Shown here in pieces: positions 50,532-63,892 of a stretch of DNA of 64,000 bases (position 1 is its first letter; every line of letters starts with the position of its first letter). This DNA is from Apostichopus japonicus (Eukaryota > Echinodermata > Holothuroidea > Aspidochirotida > Stichopodidae), in assembly GCF_037975245.1 (NCBI RefSeq), contig NC_092576.1, positions 41,418,611-41,482,610 of the forward strand, in the 5' to 3' direction. The notes under the pieces were generated by a model that had not been told where the DNA came from, searched no databases, and worked only from the letters and a program-made list of their open reading frames with translations. The translations under genes and the position numbers were made by a program.

Positions 50532-51248
50532 GTTTTTTTTTCCATGTGTTGTTTGACTCTAATGTCCATGTTCTGTCAATGGATTTATCTCTGTTACTTT
50601 TACATTCTGATTTTTGCGCACAAGTATGTTACAATTATTTTGATTTCTTTGTTGGAAATTATTGTTATGCGATCGAATTTTGTTATTCAGCCTTGTTTCT
50701 TAAATACTTCCACATCATAGGAACTTCATTCATATATCAACGACATTATATTGGATAACCTTCGATAAGGCCTCCTCAAAAGAATGAAAAAGAAACTAAA
50801 TCAGAATTGAAATACCATAAAAAAGGAGACATTCAATGTTATTCTACTGAATGATAAGATTAATATCTCGTTTTCACTGAACTATTAGTTTAGTATATAT
50901 TCAACATGTAGAATACCTCCAAATATTCCGAAGTTTGCATTGATCGTAAACCTCTCACTGATCGTAAACCTCTAGGTTTCCTACACAGTCATTACTCAAT
51001 TACAGAAAGATTTGTATTTTGTCACTTGAAACCCTCTGGTAAGCACAGCAGTTTTATCTATGGTTGCACTTCTAAAGAGAGAGTTACGTTTTCCACCTTC
51101 TCGACAGACTCGCCTAAGGATTTGGATGAAGCTCCAGAAGTTTAACACACGTCTTATTTGGATATTTATTTCTGCGAGCATGTACATACATGACATCATT
51201 AAATGCAACTTTCATCCGTTAATTCGATTTTTTTTTATTTCTTCACAG

Positions 51249-52764
51249 ACAAAAAGTCTCTTTTAATAGATGCCTTGAAAAGGCGATATAAAATACAATA
51301 CGAAGCTATCCAACCAATACCGTACATTAAGGAGAGACTATATTGTGTAGATAAGGTATTTGTAGAAGGAGGTACAGAGTTCTATTCTGTTAGAGGTACA
51401 GCGGATAAAGGTGAATGGGTACGTGTGAATTCTTACAGAGATATTTTCACAGATTCCCGAATTAAATCCACCCGTCGTATCATAGAAGCGGAGGCCGGGT
51501 ATGGCAAGTCAACTGTAACCCTACAGCTTGCATATGATTGGTGCAACGGTGTAGAAGGTTCACCTCTGAAAGACGTAGAAATTCTTATTCTTCTCCGGTT
51601 AAGGCAGCTAGGAAATGTCAAATCTATCTACAAAGCAATCAAACTGTTCTTGGTACCAGACGAACCGCGAATCAAATCAAGTGATATTAAACATATCATT
51701 GAAAGATGTTCTTCTGTTGCGGTACTTCTGGACGGATATGACGAGTATCCTGATAAGGACAAAGGTACAGGAAGTGACGTAGACCGAATTATTACAAAAT
51801 ATTTGTTCGAGGATTTTGACGTATCCTTAACAACCAGATACCTTCCAAAGGAATATGACAGATATAATACTAAGCGAGTGAGATTAGTTGGATTTGACGA
51901 GAAAGCACGTGATCAGTACATTCGTAAGGCTATTGCTGGAGGTAACGAAGAGATTGTTGAGGAGATTAAACGCGCTTTGAAAGCTAACCCGATACTTGAC
52001 GACTTATGCCAGGTTCCTATCTTCTTTGTTATGTTTGCTCACATGACTCACGAAAAGAAATATTTTCAAACATTCAAATCGGTAACAGAATTCTTTCGCC
52101 ACATGATCAAATGTTTCCATGATCACATGAGAAAGAAATCCCTGGATATGAACACAAAGCAACATATGAGTGAGTATGAAATTGAGCATACTGAACTGAG
52201 TAATGCAGCGTTTGAGGGCCTCAGTAACGAAAACCAACAACTTTCATGGGGTAGGAAGAAACTCAGTGAACGACTTGGTCAAGGGTTTTATGATCACTAT
52301 ATTTCAGTTGGTATCTTGGTAGAAGAAGAAGTAGCTGACGTAAAAAATAACTAAGTGTAGCTAAACACATACGGAAAAAGACCGATGTAAGGTTCTATCA
52401 CAAGCTATTCTGTGAATATTTTGCATCTTTTGCATTGGTAATTAAGGTTGCTGCTGCCACAAATGCAACTGAGGTGAAGAAAATTCTTGATAAAATAGAT
52501 CCATTCGATCTTCAATACCTCTTTCGATTCAGCTGTGGGCTTGACGTTACAGTTGGGAGCAAGATAATAGAATACTTGAAAGGAAGAAAAGACGGTGATA
52601 AGTTTGCCATACTCTGCATCCTGGAGCAAGCTGGGGAGATAGATGATGACATCAAGAAAAATGTCAGAGAGATCTGCTCGAAGGTGTTTTTTGTCTCCAA
52701 TAGCGATAGCAAGCTGCTTCAAAGATCTTCTATTCAGCTCTTGGATATTGCATCTAAATGTGAT
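51249..52764 (+). pseudogene. NLR B exon 2: NACHT exon with 4-nt frameshift
   Basis: The acceptor TTATTTCTTCACAG joins exon 1 as Asp. An uninterrupted frame runs through LKRRYKIQYEAIQPIPYI, VFVEGGTEFYS, Walker A EAEAGYGKST, Walker B VLLDGYDEYP, VSLTTRYLP and DLCQVPIFF to VADVKNN and a stop at 52352. After the shift the next frame continues HIRKKTDVRFYHKLFCEYF through QRSSIQLLDIASKCD to the donor at 52765. The NTPase core is therefore complete; only the helical C-terminal third is out of frame. Confidence 0.9.
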
Positions 52765-54512
52765 GTAAGTAAGACTTTATTTATTAATACATGACAGCTA
52801 TTTACTGCTGTTTCATTCAAAGTGAACGCGATACCAAAGGGTGTTTCCAGATTGTTTGTATAGCTCAAATTAAAACGAATGTAAAATGTTCAACTATGAA
52901 AAATAACTTTTGAATTTGTTTGACATTTCTAGTTATATGTGATTAGCTGCCATCAATCCGATCCATCCAAGTTCCCATTTATTTCATTGATATAATTTGT
53001 CTGCTCTATATGGACGTATTTTTTTGTCGGGTATCGTGTAGTTAGTAAGCGAATACGAACACTGGCTGTAATACATCTAACTAGATGGTGAATGAACCAC
53101 ACACAAATTGGAGAGGTGTAAGACTCTTACACAGAAGTCTCTTCAACGACAACTTACTTTAATTGAAATGAATGAAAAAAATATTTATTAATTCCCTCTA
53201 GTATTGATATGTGTATCTGTTTTAGTCATAACATGAGGGTTTCTTTATGTGGTTTGGTTATAGTTATTGGATATGAAACCATCGCTTTTCCTTAAAATTT
53301 ATCCGTATTATCGAGACTACTTGAAGTGTAAATCTCAGGGACAGCTCCCCCTGACCTGGCCTTAGAATAAAGCCACTCGAAGTTGTGAAGGTTATTATGT
53401 TTAGAACGCTTCATGGCAAAAATAGGTTAAGTCAAAGTATGAAATGAAATGCAAGGACAAGACTCACCCTAACCACGTCAACAGTTAACAGGGAAAAATC
53501 CATCCCTTACCACTGCCTCCGCTCATAAACCGTGTTTAAGATAACTGTAAGTTGCCTGGTCGAAGGTTGTTTTTTGTTTTCAAATGAGAAAGTTGATCAG
53601 GGTAAATTGTGTTTACATTCCGCTTAGTGCGGGTTGTTTTAGCAATCAATGAAATTTTGTTCATTTGGTTTATTGGTTAGATGCATTTAATTCTTATGAC
53701 GATGCTTTTTTATATTTGCTTCTACACCAGACTACTTCTGTAGCATACTTCACAGTGTCCAACTGTCTAGGCCCAACAAATAGCTCCTTTAAAATAACAT
53801 ATACAGCACTATACGCATCAACCAAACCACAGTGATATTTTTACATTACCTTTTGGTATGGCCTACATTAATTTTTTAATATTTCAGTCAGGTGATGTGT
53901 ATTCGCACGTATTTGTCCCTAGTAGTTTCTGTTAATTATCATTCGGCCACTAAAGAAGATCCTGCTAGGAACAAAACGTCAGGTCCACTTGCTTTAGCAC
54001 AGCATTTATCTTTTTTATTGATCTGCAATTTATCGAATAATCAAACGTCGTAAAAGTGTTTCTAACATTTACCGACTTTTTATACTAACCAGCGATTTGC
54101 AACCCAAAGTGACAGCGTTTTTCTCTTTTTTTTTCCAGAACCAACATTTGTTTCAAAAAGAGAAAAAAAGTTAAAGAACAGAATGGATTTTCTGAGCGTT
54201 AACGTCTATAATATTCCATTTGATGTTGTAATATGAGAACAAAATACTAGTAACAGTCTCAAGTAGCTAGTAACATTTTTATAATGAAGAAAGAAAGTTA
54301 CGAAAAACAATTAGTGCCGCTTGATGTGTTGGCAGATAAATTATTGGCGATGCTAGAATCTTCATGGAATCTCACTTATATGAATAAGCGCATATATAAA
54401 TAAAGATATTTTGAATCCGTGAAATAACTACATCAGAGTTATTAAATGCATATCATGTCATTTTATTAATTCCATGTATAATTAATTCATATTTTTGTTG
54501 TTCTTATCACAG

Positions 54513-54718
54513 ATCCCGATTGTTGATCTTTATCTGATTGAATCTTTCAGCAAAGCTGATAAAGATAACATTGTACTCCGTTCTGGTCTTTCTTTAAGCA
54601 ACTTTTCTTCAGTAGTCAAGATTGAATTACACGTAGAGGAAGGGAGAGAACTGACAGAGGAAGATGTTATAGGTTTATTACAATATGCAGAACAATCAAA
54701 GCGTTTACGTGTGCTCTG
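54513..54718 (+). CDS. NLR B exon 3: LRR-like module 1a
   Basis: Counterpart of 24397-24602, same 206 nt: IPIVDLYLIESFSKADKDNI, LRSGLSLSNFS, KIELHVEEGRELTEEDVIGL and QSKRLRVL. Acceptor TTCTTATCACAG, donor GTAAGG. Confidence 0.85.
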
Positions 54719-55009
54719 GTAAGGTATTATTAACAGTGTAAAATGCATGGAAAGTCCACATTATTGTTATAAGAGATCTTTTACCTGGTACACGGAAAGC
54801 GCAATCGACATTGCGGGGCTTTAATTAAACAGGCTGGATTATGGATGATATTCCGTCCCCACCCGGCTACATTCACATTCACTCAAACCACTTACTGAAC
54901 ATGTCGCCGTAACACAGGTTTAACTTTGCTGTAGGAGAATGATTGATTTCATTAAATTAAATATCTATAGAAAGAAAATGAACTAGAAATTTCTTCCATT
55001 TCCTTTCAG

Positions 55010-55086
55010 GTTTCTCAACTGTCCTCTACCAGAATTAATCCATCCAAATTCCATTCCAATCAGTTTAAAGACATCGAATCTTAAGG
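55010..55086 (+). CDS. NLR B exon 4: LRR-like module 1b
   Basis: Counterpart of 24877-24953, 77 nt: FLNCPLPELIHPNSIPISLK then TSNLK. FLNCPLPE is closer to a standard leucine-repeat strand than A's IRNCPQPE. Confidence 0.8.
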
Positions 55087-56522
55087 GTAATTACAAAACA
55101 ACCGATATGTTTATTATGTAAATAAGATGTGGATATAACACAAACATATATCCGTGTCCTTGTGCCTCTACCAAATAACCAGTCAATAAATATTACAGAG
55201 AAACAACTTTCATGTTATTGTGTGCGTTTTATGCTCTGTAAGTTATCTGTACAAGTAATATCATGAACCTCAGCTACCAATAATACTATAACATTATTGT
55301 TAGACAGTCATGGTATATGTATTGGTTGTTTACTTTAGGTGTCATTTACTGTCTTATAGATACCAGGAGCTATAATTAATCAATCATTAAACCGAAAACA
55401 GTTATTGATTATGCTTTCCTATTTATTATGATAATTTTGTTATATTATTTTTGTTATACCGAACATACAACACAACGTGACCTATAGGGGTTAACCAAAT
55501 AACTAGAAAAGATATGATACTGATATAGTTTATGGTTGAGTTCTGAACGAGTGAAGTACGTTAAAAGTGTGCGAATTGTTTGTTAGGCAAAAGAAAAGCA
55601 ATATTTTGTCGTCGCCGTATTTACGAAAAAGTCGGCTACAATATTACCCACATTCCCCCTAAATGAACAGCCTTAATTTTCATGAAAAAAGGCAATAATA
55701 GTACTATCATACAAAAGTGCCATAAAATGAAAAAAAAAAAAAAACTTATTAAATCTGAACTTTTATGATATATGTCAGTACTGCAGAATATATACATAAT
55801 TAGTACAACATGTTACTTCTTCCCGTAGTGTATAAACTCAAAATCAATGACATTTAGCAGTTGAAACAGGGTTCAAGCAAAGTTAACAAACGGACAAACA
55901 CAATCCCTTTTTTGATTTATCCCACACACATTGTAAACATAAAAGGATTGAAACTACGAAACCCATAGTCTAAGGTTTTATATATGCATAAGGACCTATA
56001 CATGTCTGTAAAGGGATGCATTATATTGCATGATAATGTTCCACTTACTACACACTACATTCATAGGATACAGGAATTCATAATTGTTACTTTTACAGGC
56101 CTGAGGAATAGTTTGTTCGCCTCATTATTAAACCAAGTCACATGAGAATAACTTACGCAAGACCTTGGTTATTGGTACGAGTGAATTAATTAACACTGGA
56201 GGAGAAAGTATCCATATTTTGTAGCACTATCACACAAAATAGTTGAAATTTAGCAAAGTTGTACCAACACTTAAAACAAATAAAATAATAAATATGATTG
56301 AATTCGTTTACTTTCCCTGTTGTGTGATATGCATTGCTGTCATAGTTATCGCATTTGTTGATCATTTTTATTGAAGCTAGAATGTTCAGCTATATTCTGC
56401 ATTTTAGAAGCAAGATCATTGGCGTCAGTGTCACTGGAGCTTTTATTTTTAGTAAACATTAATATATAATAATTATTAAACATTTTCTAACATGTATAGA
56501 TCTAACTATCTCTCTTATACAG

Positions 56523-56578
56523 TCTTGTGGAAAAATTCTGACAGTTGCTTAGATCTCCATTCTGGGAAGTGGATTAAA
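56523..56578 (+). CDS. NLR B exon 5: LRR-like module 1c
   Basis: Counterpart of 27938-27993, 56 nt: VLWKNSDSCLDLHSGKWIK. Acceptor TCTCTTATACAG, donor GTAAGT. Confidence 0.75.
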
Positions 56579-56919
56579 GTAAGTGTACATGGCTATGATA
56601 CACAGTGAAAGTACGAAAAAGTACCTAATGATGATGGTGATGTATCACTTGAGTTTCGTACTAGTTGTACATATTATTTACCAAACGTTACCTTTAAACT
56701 ACTACATCTTCTCTGATACACTCTACCATTCATTTAATCAAACTCTGAGGTCATATTAGTGATACTAGTAAAACCATGAATATACAATGTGCTTTAGACA
56801 TAATCAGTGTTCAATGTAGAAATTAACTTAAACAGATCTCAAGGTATTCAAGATTCATTCGTGGGAGTACGTGTACAAATTGTAACTTATTTATGGCTTG
56901 TTTTCATTTTAATTGTTAG

Positions 56920-57039
56920 GCTGATGACGTTGATACTATCTCTACGCTGTGTTCAAATTTCGTCACTATTGTTAAGAGCAGCAGTGTGTCACAACAGAGG
57001 TCAACCATAGAGCTCGTGGAGAAGGCATCGAGTCGTGAC
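56920..57039 (+). CDS. NLR B exon 6: 40-residue helical segment
   Basis: Counterpart of 28440-28559, 120 nt: ADDVDTISTLCSNFVTIV and QQRSTIELVEKASSRD. The frame is open despite many replacement differences from A, so it evolved under some constraint or diverged recently. Confidence 0.8.
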
Positions 57040-57424
57040 GTAAGTGTATGAAACAATTATATATACATGTACAAACAATTAAATAAACGTAAGTCAACTT
57101 TAACATAGAGCCACCACCATCTACGTGTATATAACTATGGTATTATTGAAAACTGATGACTGCAAACAGTTTCATATTTGCAACATATGAGCAATTGTAA
57201 ACTTTATTTATTAATTTCAAGAAGACGACTTAACAGTGCCAAGTGAGTCATGGTACCTTATCTCAGGACTATCTCAACTCAACCAGTAGGCCTATTGCAA
57301 ACGCAGTAAAACAGTTAAGGTCCTTCCCTTTGCTCAACAGGACAGATAACAGTTTCTTATCTGTCAAGAAACACAAACCCCGATCATAGTTGGTCAGCTT
57401 AATTTGCCTATTAACTATTACTAT

Positions 57425-58010
57425 TACGAAGGCTATTTAGAAGTGAATTCCAAATAGCAGGGGTAGCAAATTTAAAAGAACGTTCACCGGCAGACTTCAA
57501 GGAACGAAAAACGCGTGATTGTAGGTAAGTGCACAAAAAAGACGACAGATATGTTGGAAGAGTTCCCGCAAAATAGCGCTAAACCAAAACAGACAGTTTA
57601 TAGTGGATACTGAATTCGATAGGCAGCCAGTGAAGCTCAAAGAGGATGGGAGTTATATGCTCATGCTGGCTCTTCCTTGCAACAACCTTTTGGAGGTTAC
57701 CAAATTGATCAGCAGTGACCACCAGTCAACGTGGAGTTGCAAAAAATCAAGACGCGAGAAAACAACAGCATTTATCACTTTTTCAGACGAGTAATTGCGA
57801 ATAGAGCCAATACGCCTCAAAACTAAAATGGAGAAGCGACTTACATCACTGATGTGCTCAGACATATTTAATATCTGATCGATCCTCACACCAAAATACT
57901 TAACAGATCTATTGTGGTAGTCCAGAAATTAAAGTAATAATATTTCCCTACATCGGAAAAGAAGTAATTTTGCGTTACACCTCACAATTCAAGACGTCCA
58001 TGGGTGATAA
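57425..58010 (-). mobile_element. Non-LTR retrotransposon fragment (3' reverse-transcriptase region)
   Basis: Minus-strand pieces in shifted frames read KYFGVRIDQILNMSEHISDV, LRRIGSIRNYSSEKVINAV, VFSRLDF, then FELHWLPIEFSIHYKLSVLV, TLPTYLSS, and ERSFKFATPAIWNSL. This is the typical C-terminal reverse-transcriptase to tail order of CR1/L2-like elements (HISDV, LRRI..IR, LHWLPI..R, YLSS, WNSLP). It has stops and frameshifts and is 5'-truncated within intron 6 of gene B; gene A lacks it. Confidence 0.75.
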
Positions 58011-58084
58011 TGATTCTGCCTTCGTGGTATGAACGCTAAGATTATTCAGTATGTAATTTGTGGCATAGTGTTAACGTCAATTTT

Positions 58085-58132
58085 AGCACCAAAATAAGCA
58101 CCAAAATAAGCACCAAAATAAGCACCAAAATA
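58085..58132 (+). repeat. 12-bp tandem repeat, four units
   Basis: Four perfect AGCACCAAAATA units, in intron 6 of gene B. Confidence 0.95.
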
Positions 58133-59205
58133 ACGCGAAAGATAGCACCAATGAATTATACATTGGAAATATCGTCGTAGCTTGTCATATTAGTGTTACT
58201 AAAACATGTTCATACGATAGAAAATGATCTCTTCAAGATTTTTTTTGTATGTGAATGATCATGAGATAACGAATTTGAATCATTTTTTTTACTTCAAATA
58301 CTTTCGTCTTTACAACCAGTGCAGATCATATCCATGCAGTATGCATACTATATGCTCTGCACCAATGTCGCTACCTTAGAGTACGTTGTTGTTTGCAACG
58401 TTGGGGCAAGCTGAGACAATCTCTTCGCAGCGAAAACAAGTGCAACAAGTTATCTCTTTTTCCTTATAACTTGAGTCCTCCCTCCCTTAGAAAGTCCTGC
58501 AAAGCCTTAACAGTCCATAGCTTAATATCATCGATGGATATTTCATCCTACATTGCGAAAAAAAGTAGGAAATAATTCAGTACAAATACCGATCCATATT
58601 TGTAGTTGCAACGCTATAGTGTGCATACGTGTAAACAAGCTTTCGAGTGACGCTACTATTCACAGTCGAACCTTTGACCTGTTACGTTATCATAAGCTGC
58701 TGGTATCTCCAAACTGGCTTATTGACACGTACTGAATGCAGTTAATACAATCTTATGTAACCATCAACAAACTTAAAGTATTCTTGGTGAATAACTCCAC
58801 ATGGTGACATAAATTACTGATGCACTGTTTTGGCATTAGAAGCAACGATATATACTTTAAATGGTAGTGCAGTTAAGATAATATACTGTGTTTACAAAGC
58901 CGGATACAATGCAACTTCGCTGCTTTAGCCTTTAGACACTGCTTTTGTGTTAGATACTGTGTGAGATACTGCAATTATGTGCAATTTAAAAATCATAATT
59001 CATTTTAAACTTAGTACTAAATCTTTATACGTTTGTGATACCCATTTGTATGAATGTTTTACAGGTGGAGTAGTAATTGTCTTGTGTTAGAAATTCCCTA
59101 ATATTGAAAACTGAACACAATTCAAGTTTTTATACTCCTTCCATCCGTTCTGATTAATTAAATAAATAAACAATATCGGCATCATTACAATTTTCTTTTC
59201 ATCAG

Positions 59206-59411
59206 ATTCCTATCAATAGCTTAACCCTGTCCGAATTATTTAGTCACGTCGATGAAGGTGCCGTCATCCTAAAAACAGGTCTACGACTATCAGGACTGTC
59301 ATCAGTGCAAACAATGTGCATAGAAACAGAGGGCGGTAGAGAAATGACAAAACAAGAGATTGTTGATATATTGATGTATGTACAGCAGTCACACAGACTA
59401 GAAAGACTGAC
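59206..59411 (+). CDS. NLR B exon 7: LRR-like module 2a
   Basis: Counterpart of 29578-29783, 206 nt: IPINSLTLSELFSHVDEGA, LKTGLRLSGLSS, GGREMTKQEIVDILMYVQQS. Acceptor TTTTCATCAG, donor GTAAGT. Confidence 0.85.
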
Positions 59412-60924
59412 GTAAGTATATTAAAATATATCAACAACGTTGACTATTACAAGGAAATCCATTCATACTCGAACATTCTTTGTAACATATCATGACAGAA
59501 CCGATTCATACAAAGTCAATAGTAGGGCATCCTCGAACACGTTGCTTCGATACAATCATTGGGCTCCGAATCAGATTCCAGTGTCAACACCATCTTGATC
59601 TAGATCGACTCACTCAGACAGCTTAAACCGATCACAGTTTAGACTTCAACACGTTGTTTCGAACCAAATTATGCTGCAAATGTAACACCACTTGAATAAT
59701 CATAGGAACCCGTTTATTTACGTACAATATGTATATCAAAATCCGTGTTCCAGACATTTCTTCTAAATAAATAACAGCTGTCAATATTAAAAGTCCAAAA
59801 CGGAAGTCTACGCAATTTTCGACTTTGTTTCCTTAGTGGTATTGCGGGAATCGAATCATTTAATGTCTTCAATAATATATAATAATTGCAGAATACGTTA
59901 AACATTTGGCCTACAATAATACATTTATTTGGACAACCATTCTCCAATACTTTACGTTATTTCAATTGTCAGTAAAGTGTAATTACCAAGTTAATTTATT
60001 GTGTAACCTAAATATATTTTAAGAGTGTGTTTGTATTCCTTTGAGTGGTGGATAATCTCTCTATAAAATCCAAGTTCAACTGTTTTATGTTTATGTGATA
60101 TTAACTGAAAACAAAGACCTGCTACGGGGTTCGGCTTCCGACTTTAAACACTTCTGATTTTGTTTAAACTTAAAAAAAAACGCAACACCATATGTGTGTG
60201 AATGACTTATGAGTCTTTGGCGGAAATACTTGCCAAATGTGTGTGTGTGTGTTTTGTGTGCGGGGGTGGGGGGGGGGTGTTGAAGATAATGATGCTATAT
60301 AGATACAATACTTTTTCATAGTCAGAGAATGGATTGTTCATTGTCTGAGTTTTCTTTAGTTCAATATCTTGAATTAAATCACATTTATTGCAATGGGCTA
60401 GTTTTAAACAAGGGTAGGGGTCAGAAAATGGGACAGGTTGACTAAGATAATACTATATGATAGTTAATGTCTTCAAAGAGACTACTTGAGATAAGTGAAG
60501 CAGCAGGCATCTACCAAACTGTTACCTTCATATGCAAAGAACGTGAATGGGATTCATATACCTGAAAGCGTTTATAAAGTAAAACAGAAACAACATTAAA
60601 TCATCTTTGCTTTTTTTACATTTCCTATTAACCTCTTTTTCTAGTCTTAATATTTAGGTCATAAGTTAATCGATATACCAATCCATAATCTATTATTTTA
60701 TTTAACGCCATAATTGTATCCTTCTGTTGTCTCGAAAACAAATTTATAATGCCATCTTCAAGATATTATAGTATTTCAACAAGGTTACTCAAAAATAGAT
60801 GATGTCGCTAACACTTTATTTATAGAGTTTCGATATAAATTTAGTATATATATTTTTTTTAAATTGGTTCAATTGATCTATTTACATATCTTGTATATTG
60901 CTGTCTTTTCACATTATCCTGTAG

Positions 60925-61001
60925 TTTCTCCTACTGTCTACTACCTGTATCAATTCCAGTCGGATCCATTCCTTCGGCTTGGCTATCAAAGGATATCACA
61001 G
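60925..61001 (+). CDS. NLR B exon 8: LRR-like module 2b
   Basis: Counterpart of 30837-30913, 77 nt: FSYCLLPVSIPVGSIPSAWL then SKDIT. The second half is nearly base-identical to A. Confidence 0.8.
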
Positions 61002-61802
61002 GTATCACTCGTAAGACACATTTTATTTTTTGACCGATCGGTTTAAGTAATAATGTTATAGTTAAATCACAACAGTTCAACAGTTCAACAGATAATATGT
61101 TTAGTAAATGTTGCTGCAATTTATTTTCAGTAATGGCTTTATGCAATGAACATATTTAAATGATGGGAGTCGGCAACTTCTAAAACAATGTTTGTGATGA
61201 ACGATTCTAAAGATGAATCTAAAACTGATACGTGGGTAATTATATAATTAAAATTCCTTAGTAGATGAATTGATGTTATAGGTAATTTGTTTTAGTTTGT
61301 CTCAGCTAGTTACATCTGTCATTGTACGGTGACTTAATTTTGCGGTATTAATGAGATACATTGATCCGTCGAGATGCTGAACGCGACAAATATATATATA
61401 AATATTTAGTTATTCATTCACTGGTGATATTCGTTTGAGCGTAGCATCATTCTTAGCATCAAGTATGTGATAACAGTGCATGGCTATTGTGGCAATGGTT
61501 TTTGGTTCACTTTCCAATGTAGTAATTGCGCTAGTGGAGCGTCGGGCTTCATCTTCGTTTGAAGAGTCAAGTATTAAAGTTTTAATTAAAGCGTTTTGCG
61601 ATGTTTGGCCGAAACAAGGACTACTTTCTGGAAAACCACAATGTTTTTTAAGCGTTGGTAGGATTGCAGGTTTGTTGTATATTGAAAATGATATGAGGTT
61701 GATTTAATGTTTAAGTGACACAAATATGCTGGATTCCGAATCTAAGGTCGGGGCACAACAAATGGCTTACAAACGCTCTATGAAGGGATGTAAAGGAAAG
61801 GT

Positions 61803-61880
61803 TCACCTCTCCTGTGACTTAGAGGTACGGACTTACGTCTGTGAGAAGAAGGTCCGTGGTTCTATTCCAACATGTGCCCT
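61803..61880 (+). mobile_element. Possible degenerate tRNA-derived SINE head
   Basis: TGACTTAGAGG resembles a box A, and GGTTCTATTCC about 45 bp later resembles a box B; the intervening GTACGGACT..AGGTCCGT could form an arm. It differs from the SINE at 23652. No tail is evident. Confidence 0.35.
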
Positions 61881-62041
61881 ATAAGTCCCAAAGGACCAAA
61901 CCGGTCGTATTTTTTTCCTGGTGTGTTGATGTTTAATAGTTAGTATATCTATCAAACTACTTGCTGCAAATTCATTATATATAGTAATATGTTTATATTT
62001 ATATTATCAGTTGATAACTTTTTCTTTCTCCTTGTTTGAAG

Positions 62042-62109
62042 TTGAGTGGTTTCCAAACGGACCAGCTAATCGCTGTTACAATCTTGATCTTAGAAACTAT
62101 GTTTGGTTG
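62042..62109 (+). CDS. NLR B exon 9: LRR-like module 2c
   Basis: Counterpart of 32430-32488, 68 nt (three codons longer): VEWFPNGPANRCYNLDLRN then YVWL. The acceptor TTGTTTGAAG is weak; the donor GTGAGT is shared with A. Confidence 0.65.
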
Positions 62110-63850
62110 GTGAGTATGTAAACAATCTCCTTCAATCGTTGGTTCATTCCTACTCGGAATAGCTGAATAAGACAACGCTGCAAATATAATGGCACTGCAA
62201 CACTATTGATGAATTTAAACTATTAAACTTAAAATTCAACATTTAGTTCAATGAACATATTTAAGTGAGCATTAAGACTTCGTTGTCTTCTTAAATGGAT
62301 TAGTTTTCAGGTCATTCGTCTAACTGAGTTCTATAACAGAGTAGGGTCAGGAAAAGATGGTAAAGTCGGCTTAAATCTAGAATACTGATGGATTAGAAAA
62401 TCATGGAACATGGAAATTAAGCAATACATGTTCGGCATTCTAAAGTGATTCACTAACCCAATAGCTTATCTTTTGGGTGTTTTGAAACAGAAAACATATA
62501 TTTTGCACCTTGTTTTTGTATGTCAGTAGTTGGGTAGTTTGAGATTTTGAAAGCAAGAGGTAGAAAACAACAAAACCTTTCTTGAAGAAGAGTGAGATAC
62601 TGCATCCATATATTTAGACTAGTGGGATATATTTTAGATATTTGAGATTAATGGTTATCATTATGACTTATGATAAGGGGAAACTTTAATGAAATAACAA
62701 TAAGCTTAGAGTCTCAGTGTGTGTTTACTGATGAATTTCAGAAAACAAACTTTAGAAGCAGATTCACTTTTTCTTGTTTTTCAATGCACACTGACCAGGT
62801 GGGTTTAGTAAAGAAAAGCTGACGCAATCTAAGGAAGAAAAGTATTTTCTGTGATGGCGCGAACGATTTACTGTAAACTTACGCCCATATAAGAATGTTA
62901 ATCACATAACTGTAACTTACACATACTCGTATCGTCCACTTTTTTACCCACTTTCACGGAAGACGTGTGCAAACATCTATTCATTCCTGGCAATGGAAGA
63001 AAATGACACAAGTTTGCAAGCTACATCGGTCAGACTGAAAACGAGACACTGTTCATATATCGACGTACATGCTATCACACAGGCCAAACGGTCGTAAACA
63101 AAACAGAGAGATTCGATTGGCGCATGATCTGTTGGATGGGGCAACTTTTGATTGAAGTTTGTAGAATATACGGACTCGTTAACAAATCTGGCGAATCTTA
63201 GACAGCTCAAAATGTTTAACGACAGATAATTACAAAAATATAATGATTATTTATATGAAAATTGTATAGAACGTTGTTATTTTTACTGAGCTTTTATTGC
63301 AGTTAGCTGGAAAGGTCGAAATTAACATTTTGCAAACACACTTTGATTTTGATGCATTATCTCAGTGTTATTTAGGAACGAAGCATTGTTCATATAGGTA
63401 TGTAGTATTTACATATATAAGTAAATTATTTTACGTGGAATTTGGGTTGCACCTAGATATTCACATATATTTAACCTATGAAGAGGCCTATGTTAGTTGC
63501 AAGTTAATATAATCATATTTATTCACTGTACCTCTTGTACACATGATTTTATTAGATATATACAATTACCTGATATGGGCTGTGTTAAGAATCATTAGTA
63601 ATGGATATAAGTTGTTTAAAATGTTAGACAACATGTGCGTCGTTCAACACTCACAACCGGTTTATCTCTGATACGCTAAGTGTAATCCATCATTCACAAA
63701 ACTGATTAAATATGTAAGTTTAACATATTGACTTTCCCCTTAGTTAATGATGAACTTATTAAGAACGATATGAAGGACGACGATGAGCATAGAATATCAT
63801 AAGTTCATCCAATGCCATAACTGTATTGCTACAATTTCTCTTTAAACCAG

Positions 63851-63892
63851 GACAATGATGTAAGTTTGACCAATTCGGGGTACAAAGAAGAG
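63851..63892 (+). CDS. NLR B exon 10: 14-residue exon
   Basis: Counterpart of 34121-34162: DNDVSLTNSGYKEE, acceptor TTTAAACCAG, donor GTAAGT. It is the last exon visible before the window ends. Confidence 0.6.

Larger units (their letters stand above)
52765..56522. other. Introns 2-4 of gene B
   Basis: Intron 2 is 1.75 kb against 13 kb in A; the shared ends (to about 52950 and from about 54430) mark the original intron. A T-rich then A-rich stretch at 54118-54170 could pair weakly. No gene seen. Confidence 0.55.
50336..63892 (+). pseudogene. NLR gene B (paralogue of A), frameshift in the NACHT exon; 3' end off-window
   Basis: Ten exons are placed: 50336-50531, 51249-52764, 54513-54718, 55010-55086, 56523-56578, 56920-57039, 59206-59411, 60925-61001, 62042-62109 and 63851-63892. 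Exons 1, 3-8 and 10 have exactly the lengths found in gene A; exon 9 is nine nt longer in frame. Exon 2 is 7 nt shorter, fully explained by A's 3-nt insertion and one net 4-nt deletion in B, which shifts the frame near 52340-52365. Everything before and after the shift is open and conserved. The region that is broken in A (pre-P-loop) is intact in B. The last two exons expected from A lie beyond 64000. Confidence 0.8.

Noticed and set aside
54118-54175. T-rich/A-rich possible hairpin
   Set aside because: Pairing is mostly homopolymer and imperfect, so it carries little information.
61480-61707. 75-codon plus frame with a hydrophobic start
   Set aside because: The aligned intron of gene A around 31.4 kb does not keep the frame open, so it is likely chance.
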